Below the pieces are notes generated by a model. That model searched no databases and had not been told where the DNA came from. It worked only from the letters and a program-made list of their open reading frames with translations. Below are positions 15,301-27,300 of a stretch of DNA of 64,000 bases, piece after piece; the first letter of the stretch is position 1, and the number at the start of each line of letters is the position of its first letter. The position numbers and the translations under genes are program-made. Source of the stretch: Mytilisepta virgata. Taxonomy: Eukaryota > Mollusca > Bivalvia > Mytilida > Mytilidae. Location: contig CM051520.1 in the NCBI GenBank assembly GCA_028015205.1, positions 12,372,501-12,436,500 of the forward strand. Reading direction: 5' to 3'.

Positions 15301-18300
15301 TAAGTTGAAACACACTTTGTTGCTTATATGGAGAGTCTGTAAAAATAAGTTAGTTATATTGACATTTCCGAAGTTTGCCGATAATTACCGAGGTCATTTC
15401 AATTGCGTTGTATGGAACATCCGGGAACTTTTGAATAATCACGTGGTCATTTATGGTCCGGATACCTTAATAGTTACATATTTGTGTCCTTGAAATAAGT
15501 CCGGATACCTTAATAGTTACATATTTGTGTCCTTGAAATAAGTCCGGATACCTTAATAGTTACATATTTGTGTCCTTGAAATAAGTCCGGATACCTTAAT
15601 AGTTACATATTTGTGTCCTTGAAATAATTTTTTTTCACTAAGTCATGAAAATAAAAAGAAATTGCATTAGATTTTTTGTTTTTGTAGGAAGACAGAGTTG
15701 TGGGTTACACACAAATATATTCTCTAGAGAGTTGTACTCGATTTCTGGTGGACAGTCACACAGCCGCCTTGAGCAGGATGACTGTTGACCAAAATCCTAA
15801 ACCTACTACATTATTATTTTATGCTGTCAGAGAGGACTATGGAGGAAAGGTAAATATCATATTATTATAGAACCATTTAGTATTCTCTTCTTTTTCAGTC
15901 TGTTTCTTAATATTTTATGTCCATAACAAGAAAATTAAACTTTGAAATTGCAGTGTTAAGTTTCTGTATGTGAAGTTTTTTGGTCATAATTTTTTCAAAC
16001 TGAAATTACATTGCTTTAAAATATTTAATAATACAATTTTAAATTGGCCTGATTTTCAGAACTTTCTATTTTTCAGCTTCATATTTCCGAATTAGGTCAT
16101 CCTGTCCATGGTAACCACCCATATACAACAAAAATTACTGATATTGAATTTGCTGATAAAGATGATTACCCGGTTGGTTTACAGGTAAGGTTACCTTCAT
16201 ATGTTGCGTTTTTAGTCCAGCACTGGGAGTTTAGATAAGTGAAAGCTTATCAAACTAGCCGTGCTGGATTATTGTTGTCACAACGGTTTCCTAGGACGAA
16301 GTACTTTCAATCTGCAAATAGTTCCTATGAACTTAATAAAATTTTAAATCAAGGTACAATGCATAGGGTTGCATACAGTTATTCACTGAAGAGTAACATT
16401 TATAGCAAGATTACTCTATCGTATAACAAATTGGTGTCAGAGAAGACTGTGTTTTGAATCAAGCAAAATTTAGCGTATGAATATGAAAAATTAAAGAAGT
16501 GCGAATCCGAGGGAAATTCAATTTAATTTACAAAAAAGAGTTCCGTAATTGATACCGGCTGGAGACAGTCAGTAATTTTAACATTTTCAGTAAGTTAGTT
16601 ATTTCAGGTCCTCATCGAGTGTTAATTTCGTCATTATAAACCATTTCAATCATCTATTGTATGAAAACTAGTTGTAATGAGAAAGATTTTAAAATAAAGT
16701 TCATTGATTTTTTTCCTACCTGGAAGTTATCTTTCGAAAAGAAATATGAAACGGGTTCGGAATGCACTTGTGTCTATTCGCGTTTCTCAGAGGAATACAT
16801 TTGAAATATTTAAATGAAATGAAAATTGTTTTATAGAAAATAAATCCTCTTATTAGAACGTTGAACACATGTAGTAAAAATGATTTGTGAGATGTTCCAA
16901 AACTGGAGCAAGATCCAGGTCACGTGTTGCATATTTGTCAATAACATGGCTACTGTTTTCGTCTTTGACATTAAAACAGCTATTTGAATGAACAAAAAAG
17001 ATAATTTTTGACAGCAAAATGAATTAATTATAATGAAGGTTTGACGTATTATTATGTTTTCCTATTCTTAACATGCTTACAACAGGGTGATCTTGTGCAA
17101 AAATTGTGGGGTCAAATATGAGGACGGAATGAACAATTTTTTCGACAATTTTCAAATTGTAATAAACATTGATGTCAATAAAATAAAATGACTATGGGTA
17201 TGGATTGTAAAAAGAAGTCATAATTCATACTTGATCTTTTATTATTAAGTCTCCCAATTTAAAAGAAGTGGAAATTCAGTGACGGTCTGCTGTCATATTA
17301 AAGGGGGGCTTTATCCACCACCGCAAATTCCTTAAAATTCACATATTGTCAAATTACTATGAAATGGTTGAGATCTCCTTATATGAAGACACACAGAAGA
17401 CTCATTCATTGATGTATGTGTGGTACCTATAGGAGGTACGCCCTGCACTTCAAAACAGATTTGTCTTTATAAATTTGAAAACATTGAGATTCCTACTCTA
17501 AATCTATATCTGAATTTTGAGTAACCTTTAATTTATGAATTTTATTTTCAGTTATTTTAGTATCTTAAGTTATGCAAAATGGTAGTGAAACTTTTTTATA
17601 AAAGACCCGGCGAAGATCTATTTGTAGTAATTCAAAATCAGTTGCTAATAATTAAGTATATATGACATAATTCATCTATTTCTTTAAATCACAAAAAAAA
17701 ATTGATTCCTCCTATCAGGGTTCCCACACGACCTTGAAAACGGGAAAAGACCTGGAATTTCATTTTGAATTTTCCAGGCCTTGAAAAGTTCTTGAAATTT
17801 GGAAAAATCACGAAAATCTGGGAAAAAACCTGGATTTTACCGGATTTGTTTTTTCTCGTTAATTATTATTTCGATACCCTTTGCATTGTTACTGTGACCA
17901 TGCAGAAATCATTATTTGATTGCCTTTCTGTTGCTTTATAAAGGGAACACAACAGGCAATTTCGCATTGAATCCGGCTTCGTCTCCTGTATGTAATCTTT
18001 TGAGCGTTTTAAGTAACAGTATCTTCTAAATGTCACCGGGCTTATAAACAAGCAATCCATCTCAGGTTAATGGGTTTATTGTGATAACAAGTATAAGCAA
18101 ATGAACGCAATGTACACAGACCCTGAAATTACACAAAGTTAAAATACCATAAATACAGTGTAAAGAAGGATAACTCTAGCTGACAGTTTGACAGCTTACA
18201 TGTAAATGACACTGTATTAGTTATACAAATAAAAATAGGATTTATATATTTGCTTGTTCTTACATATTATTTATCAACTACTTAGCCAAATATATAGAAA

Positions 18301-21300
18301 TGAAGAACATAGTTAAAATAACGTACGCATGATAAGTTCAATATTTCAATTCAACCTATGTTTTACATAGTCTGCTACTATAGCATCATACACTTGATTA
18401 AAAATGATCTTAGCTTTAACACAAAGCAAGTAATAAAGCTAAAGCAAAAATAAGCAAACAATATTGTTAAGCAATAAGCAAAACTAAAAATATGTTAATA
18501 TAAACAACACTTGATCCTTACCTCACATGAGGTGCAAAGGTCCTCAATAGCAAAATAAATCAGCTATAATACATCATCAGCTATACATACAAATACCAGT
18601 GGAATTGACACCTGTATAACAAAAATATTAAAATCATAACCTATGTGTTTTTGTGACTGGTAATGAGAATATTACACAATTTCTTTACAATCAAATTACA
18701 TTTTAAGCTGTTAAACTGTGCCTGTTTACTGTACTTTATCATTTTATCATGTTTTCTATATTTTCCACTTTTATAGTTTATATAGTACTCAAAGTCACTT
18801 TTTACTGTATTATTTTACACACTGAACTGTTTAATATGTTTTAATAGGATTTTACTACTTCTTTTATGTGTTTATATGTTTTTATCAGTCTATCAAACTT
18901 CATTCATTCATTCATTCCTCTCATTCATTCTACACTCACATTTTCATGATTATTTGGTATTTACAGTTAATAAATGTTAGTAAATAGGGAAAACTGACCT
19001 GTATTATAAGAAAATGGTGTTCCTGACTAAATACTAGGATAAACAGCAAAACTAAGACATATCTGACATCTACATGTACACTATTCAAAATATAAACCAG
19101 TTCTGCCAGAACAAAGGAACTATCTAGAATTCCCTCCAAAAAGTAAACCTAACCAATCACAAATCAAACTGACCAGGTAAAAGGGCATAGGACATGGGAC
19201 ATTTCCAATAATAGATATAAACATCATATTACCTATTGAACTCAATGAAGCATGTAAATTTAAATGTCCTAACAGTAAATAATACATGTACTGGATCTGA
19301 CTGAAATAAACATATCAATTATCAATCAATAGGTCATCAGTCAGTGAATCTTTCTGAAAACTATATTATTAAAATATTTAGACATAATTTCATTAATTCT
19401 ATCTACAATAAAATAAATTAATGGATAACCTGCAAAAATACAAATTTCATCAAATTTGACTCTACCACAGTATGTTTTGTTTTATGTTTAAAACCGACGA
19501 AATGACGGGACATTTGTTCACAAAGGGACCTTGAAAATCATGAGAAAGCACTGGAAAACACCTTGAAATGTCCTTGAATTTGAGAAAGATTTTTTTGTGG
19601 GAACCCTGTCCTATTAAAAATCCTCATTACAAATCAACAAAATATAAATGCCTGTTACAGTAAGATGTTAGCATCGGTGCTGGACAAAAGCCCTTTGTGC
19701 TATGTTTGGTCATTTTTTCATAATATTTTAGAATTTTTTATATAATGTGCACATAAAATATATCAGAATAAGTAGGAGAAAAAGTTTATCATTTAATTCT
19801 ACATGTAATTGTAATGGATGAAAAACCCTATTTCTGTCATTATCATATGAAATTTTGAATAAAGTCTCCTGGATAATATTTTATTAATATGCTACATGTC
19901 ATTTTAATGCTACGGTCATGTTTTGGTGGAGTACAAATATTAAATTATGACACAGAAATCATAGAAATCAACATTGACAACTTGCTTTCAAGTAACTTTG
20001 AGACAAAAATTTTCCTTAAACAAATATTACAAATCATTTCAGTTGTTGCCATTCCATACCAATAGTTGCACTGCAAAAACAATGACTGTCCTATTGACTT
20101 TAGGTGTCACAAGGACATTGGGTATGATTGGTCTAGGTAATTTGTAGTGTCTACTAATGGTAACTAGCCTGTTGACACTGACGTTATGTGTTTAAAGTAT
20201 CCGGACCATAATAGATCAATTATATTTCTTTTTGACAAAAATGTAAGCAGAAATTATGTACATAGATCTTTCTCAAGATGAAACACATTTTGTTTTTTGT
20301 ATGAAGCATCCATGAAAATAACTGTATAGTTGTATATTGCTTTTCCAAAGTTTGTCCATAATTACTGAATTCAGTGCCAATACCCTGTATTGAACACCTT
20401 GGAATCTTGCAAGAACCATGTGGTCATTTATGGTCTGGTTCCCTAAAATCCTACTGGTTGCAAGGGGCATTGACTGTTAATTAAAAAATTACAATTTTTC
20501 TGCCAATGGTTCTCTGCTGGCAATCTGATTTCAACCACAAATAAAAAACAGGGTGCCACACTGTAGCCAATTGTTCTGTATGTGGTGTAAAAACTCCTAC
20601 AAATCATACTAGTACTGACAACTTTATTTCAGTTTGTAAGTGTTGAAAATGACTGGGCTTATAATAGCTAATTGGAAAGTTTAAGATATGATCTTACCAC
20701 GATCACCATAATTTTCAAGTGACCGTCTAAAGCCTTTGCTTTTTTTTGTCCCATCATTTCTAATTAGTGGTCATGTGTATATGGAAACTTTAAATTATAT
20801 TTGATTATATCTTTCAGGTGAATGTTAAAGATGGTATTGTTTACATGATCACAAGGAAAGGATACATACATATGTTTACAATAGAAACTGGAGTATTTCT
20901 CTACAAAACAAAAGTCAGTGATTCTGACATCTTGTGCACCGTACAACATAAATCTGGATGCATGTTTATAAATAGGAAAGGACATGTAAGTAAAGGCCTA
21001 TTAAGAAATAGAATTACTACTTGTCCCAAGCCAAGAGATAGCCAGACTCCACAATAGTCATAAAATAAATAATCTGAGACCAACAGAAATCCCATATAAC
21101 TCTTCCTTAAATTGTCTTGGGGAGGGGCCTGTACCTCTTTTTATCCCCTATAAGGTCATAGTTATGAATATGGGCATTACCATATATTACATGTACATAC
21201 TATAAAGAGTTTAAAATTTAGTTCTTGTATGAAACTCAAGATAACTTTCATTACAGAGATTGGAGTGTAAATTGTAAATAAAAAAGAATAGATAAGGACA

Positions 21301-24300
21301 ATGTGTGAATCAGATCACATGATTTTTCATGTTTATGGTAACAGTATCAATTAATGGCTGTTAATTGTCATGTAAGATAATTCCAAATTATCTTCACCAA
21401 AAACTATATCTATATTTATAAATGCTTACATCTTTTTCTTTAAATTTTTAAACAAAATTGTTTTGAAGGTGATGTCTGTATGTTTGGGAAAAGACTGGAT
21501 AAAGTCTTACAGGAGCAGTCACAGAGCTAATACAAGAGAGGTTAGTTCTCTTATGGTAAATTTTTAAGATTATGAATTGATTTAACATGATAAAATTGTG
21601 TCATTCAAGACTAAGATGTCACTTTTCATGAATCGGCAATAGCAGCAGTCTTAAAAATAGCAAATATGATTATATCTTCTACCTATGGTAACCAGCATTT
21701 GTATAAAGGGTATTTATGATGGTACCTTTAGTATGTGGATTTGTGTAAGGATGTAATATCTGTACTGACAACATGGTATTAACCTTATAAACCCAACTCC
21801 TGCTAAATGGTCTTCATGCAGAGGTAGTACATGTACAACATATATATGCAGAAATGCATGAAGCAAAATGATTCTGGTCCAAGGTCTTGAAGAGGTGATA
21901 GTTGTTTGATTCATCATAGAGTATTGACTTTGTAACTGAAACTCCGCCTATACACTTCAATAAAACTTCACTCAAAGGAAGAATAAGTGTAGCATGTATC
22001 CAGCGTGATATTAGGGATTGTGCTGTATCATTATGTATTGTGCCAACAGTACCTCTAGTATGATTTGTCGTCTTATTTATCTGGGTTTTTTTTCAGATAG
22101 AACATTAGAATTTTTTCAGGTTGTTGAATGTTCCTTGATTTTACAATGATGTTATGATATTTTCAGGAGACAGAAGTTTATGTAGAAGAGGACAGGAAAA
22201 ATGAGTGTTTAAATTATATGGACTTATATGATTTATTTGATGGTACGAGTATGATACTATATAAAGATAAAGCTCAGTTGCAGTATATTTTAATCCACAC
22301 TCTTTGTTTATTTTTACTAATCTAATACAGGTTAAGGATGCTCGCTGGTCATGTTTTGCTCATTTTGTCAGATTTTCGGAATCCTTGGATTTTATCCATT
22401 TCTTAAACATGAAATTTTTGGCCCATGAACCCCCACTTTTTCTTTTATAATTCAATTATATATACCTTAAAATGGTAACTGACAAAATTTTAGGAAATCC
22501 TTTTTATTTTTTCATACATCTGTTAGAGACTGAAGTTGTCAATGCAAAAAAAATGAAAAATCCAGAGAAAACCTATTTCCTGCAAATTTTTAAGGCCTTA
22601 TAGCTCTAAAATGAGCACATGAACCTATATTTTTTTCTTGCTTATTTGTTTACTATTCGTATGTTCTCTCAAACTAAAACACCTATTTCAAATCCTATTT
22701 ATTTCCTATTATACCAGCGATCATCCTTAAATAATGACATGAAATAAAGAAAGTGTGTTTTTTTTTAATTTAATGAATCATAGTACACTGCAAAGTCTTC
22801 ATCTTCTTTTATATAGAAAACTATGGAACTTCTTCTAAATATGTGTGATTTGAGTAATTATAGACATGTTTAATCCTACCAAATTCTAACTGCCTGTTAC
22901 AAGTCATTGGGCCCTTATTACATGTTTAATATGTAGAATGCTATGTTTGTTAAAGATTATATGGTTACTTATGTTGAATTTTAGATAACGATGTTTCCAG
23001 TACCATTTAATTCTTGTCTCATGGTGTGGTCTCTTGCTCCTTATTGAAGGACAACCCCTAGATATGATTAATTTTTTTATGTGTTCAAACATATGTGATG
23101 TTGTCTCGTTGACACTTACAAAATCCTTCATGTCCTAGTTCTTAGAATGAATGTGAAGTTATGTATTATTTAAACCTCCCTATTATGATTTATTGAGGAA
23201 GCTGAATTTTAATAATTCAAAAGCCATGCATCGAGTGGCATTTAAAATTTTGAAAATTGGATAACAGTGGATAAATGTACTATTGAGTGAGGCAAAATTT
23301 CCTTCTAATTTTGTAATGATTTAATAGAAATTGTCATATAAAATACAGTTGACTCTCATTATATTGAACACATTTAAGTCGAAATTCCGTTTAACTCAAA
23401 TTATCTTTTTGGATCCTCAACAGCAGTAACTATACAGATTTACTCCTGATATCTCGAATTTTCACTTAAGTCGAACTAGATTTTCAGGTCCCAATGGATT
23501 CAACAGAACGAGTGTGGACTGTATTCTGAAAATGTTATGCAAGAAATAACACTAGTTGGAAAATGACTATGAGGTTGTGTGAAAATTTTAGTATCTTAAG
23601 CAGATATCGAGTATTGGTAGTTAAAAAGGCTTATAATAGAATTTATCACATATTTTATCGAAATAATGCCCATTTTGCATATGTAATAAAAGCATAATTT
23701 GAAGCATGTTATTTGCCCCCAGGGAAAAAAATAATACAAGGGCAGATAACATGTGAGCCTCGTCACGTCCGCTCAGCTGTAAATAATCGTCTGATCATTA
23801 TTCACTCTAAACTAACCATGTGAATATTCTTAGCAGCTTCCAATAGGGACTTAAAAAATCTGTTTGTAGATCTCGGGAAAAGCACAGAAACTGAAATTGC
23901 ATTCATTTGTTTGACTATATACTAAAAGTGAAAGAAATAACTGTTTACTATTTGTAGCACTGTGAATGTGCACTTTATATTCATTCGCCACATCAGTGTT
24001 GTTCAAAACCTGACAGACTTGCTTGAAGACAGGAAAATCGAATTCAGCATTAAAATTATTTCTTGGCAGTGGCAAAATATGTGATAAATATATTAAATAC
24101 ATGGTCTTTTTCATATTGGCCTTGTTATCAGCCCTGAGGGCTTTAGCTCGAGGGACCGATATCAAGGTCTCGGGCTGATAACAAGGGCCATATGAAAAAG
24201 GCCATGTATTAATCTATACATATTTATACTTGATTATTTGGAAAGCACCAAGAAAAGTATTCCAGAAAAATTTGGAAATAAAACAGGATACCTGTATCTG

Positions 24301-27300
24301 CTTTATTTTTTCTTATCCAGAACCAGCTGATATTGGTGTTGGTGTATGGAAAGACATAGTCAGATTCAAGAAGTGTCTTAAATTAGATGACAGTCTGCCA
24401 CCCTTAGATGAGGTTTGTTAGATCTCTTAATATGCAAGGTTTTTTTTTTATTCATTTCCTATAAGTACAGACTATCAAAATATTTGATGATACATACAAG
24501 TATTATGTAGTTATCTAATGGCTGAAAAGATTTTAGATGCACTGATCAGACTTTCTTACCTTAAGTGTCTATAATTAGATATAATTGTCTACAAATATGA
24601 ACATACAGAAGGTGATTGATTGTTTTGACATGAATTTACTTCTTTCTAATTTATCATTTATTACCTCCCTTGATATCTTAATCTGGCTCTATTTCATAAA
24701 TATTTATACAGTTAGTTGTTTGATCCAATTTCTGGTCTTCATTTGTCTTAGTTCTATTGAGCTCATGGAACCAGTATAGATTTGTCTAAACTAACAGTAT
24801 GAATAACTCAGTGCTTACTTAAATGAGATAAACATTGAATCAGAGGTTCTGGAAGGACTATTACTTTTCCATGTGTGACAGTTGTCAGGTTATGTGGAGA
24901 CTCGTAACATGTTACACTTCCCCCACCTCCTACGATGATGATATCCAACTTCAACCCATATACCAACTAGCCCTTTTTGACAACCTTGGTGTTTTAGCTC
25001 ACTGGCCAAAGGCCATGTGAGCTTTTGTCTATTTGGCGTTCGTCGTCCGTCCGTCCTTCTATTAACTTTTATTATTTTAATCTTCTCTGAAACTACTGGA
25101 CCAAATGGAATTAAACTTGGTTGGAAGCATCTATGTAAGGTCCTTTATAAAATTTGCTCATTTCGTCATGATCGGACAACAGACATGGCCGCCATGGGCA
25201 ATTGTTCTTTCTGATTACCTGAGTTTTCAAAAAATCTTCTCCTCTGAAACTGCTAGGCCAAATGGAACAAAACTTAAAAGGAAGCATATATGGGGGGTCC
25301 TTTATAAAGTTTCCTCATTTCGTCCTGATCGGGCAACAAACATGGCCGCTGTGGAAAATTCTTGTTTCTCATTGGTTGATTAAATAAAAAAAAATTCCAT
25401 GGAACTACTGGGCCAAATGGATCAACATTTTACAGGAAGCATCTTTGGGAGGTTCTTTAAAAATGTTCCTCATTTTGTCCTGATCTAACTACAAATATGG
25501 CCACCATGGAATTTCTTGTTTCTGATTGGCTGATATAAAAAACTTTTCTTCTCTGAAACTGCTTGGCCAAATAGAACGAAACTTGATAGGAAGCATATAT
25601 GGGAGGTCCTTTATAAAATTTCCTCATTTCGTCCCGATCAGACTACAAATATGGCCACCATGGGGCAGTTCTTGTTTCTGATTGGCCGATATAAAAAATC
25701 TTCTATGAAATCGACGGGCCAAATAGAACGAAACTTGACAGGAAGCATCTATGGGAGGTTCTTTACAAAATTTCCTCATTCCGTCCTGATCGGGTAACAA
25801 ACATGGCGACCATAGAAAATTCTTGTATCTCATTGGTTGATTTAAAAAGAAAATTTTTCTGTGGAACTGCTTGGCCAAATGGAATGAAACCTGATAAGAA
25901 GCATCTGTGGGAGGAATTTACAAAGTTTTCTCATTTTGTCAAGATCATGCGACAAACTTGTTTCTGCCAAGTGAGCGATACAGGCTCAGCTCTCTGAGTC
26001 TCTAATTTTAGTTTTGCACAAATGTCAAAGTAGAACATGTTTTGTCTCCCAAAATTACCTATCGCACCAACGGCAGATTCAACTTGGAACCAGCTCTACC
26101 AACTGAGTACTCCACTAGTGCAGCTAATGGAGGGTGTTTTATGGTTCTAGAACTTCAATTGTACACGAGGGAAGCCCCCTTACACATGTATCAAATGAGG
26201 AAATTAGTTGTTTTGTATATAAATTGTGGTTTAAAGTCTTTCAGGGTTATATTTTGAAACATGCATATATTTCCATGTTGAAATTATTTGTAATTTAAGA
26301 AAATCCATGATTGAATTTACATTAAAGAATTTTATATTTTACAGGGTAAATATTGGAATTTGACACCAGATCTTTGTGCTAAACTTGGACTTTCATATAA
26401 TACAATACACAATATACTTCAGTTACAAGGACTGTATACATTAGGTAAGTGTGTCTTCAGGTCATTGCTGAATACATGTATTTTATTATGTACATAATAC
26501 TTAAACAGCAGAAATTTACTGTGGATAAAAAATAATGATTTTTTAAATTTTGAAACAGGTTACATGTATATGAGGGTGGTACCAGGGGGTGTATGCACAG
26601 GGAGAAATGTTAAATAAAACATGGTGAACATTTGGGATTTACCCAAAAAAATGATGCATAAGAAATAAGGACACATCAAACAAATAACAAGTTGCGTGTA
26701 TCACTCAAATCATTTGGGTAGGAATACATTATACAACTTATCTAACTTGTAGTGATTGACATCATGTTCTAGGAACAATATTAGCACTTCTGATAAACAG
26801 ATAAAATGAAAAAAGAAATAAGGGAAACCACAATTCCATAGATACAAGTGTATCAAACAACCTCCGACTTTAAGTCTAAAAAAGTGTAAAGTGCAAATCA
26901 AATTGGCATCGAGTTCTTTGGATTGTTGTATAATATATAGGTTCTGGTGACCGTTTTATTTTCTTTGTGTTGAAATATTTTGGCCATGTTAAAATTGTGA
27001 TACAGCAAATATATTGTTCTGAATATTGCTTTACTTTTTCTTAAGGAAATTTTTAGGAATAAAATACAATTACAGTTTAATAATTTCAACTGAATTTATT
27101 TGACACTTTGACACATGAACCACTTCTTAAATGAATGTAAAGCAATCCTGTCCATGTCCGCTTGAAATATCAGCTGCACTCAAATTGTGAACGTGAAATA
27201 AAGAATGGTAAAACATGGCACAAAAAATTAAAAACGCTAAAAACGCTGCACGAACATAACCCTGTGCCACCCCCATATATGTTATAACATACTTTAAAGT

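Noticed and set aside
16210..19680. Larger transposon bounded by TCCAGCAC and GTGCTGGA.
   Set aside because: Only about eight complementary bases, expected by chance at this distance; the inner CAGGGTTCCCACA element is better supported.
23851..24165. 104-codon minus-strand frame as a gene.
   Set aside because: Runs through a fold-back repeat and has no similarity or splice support.
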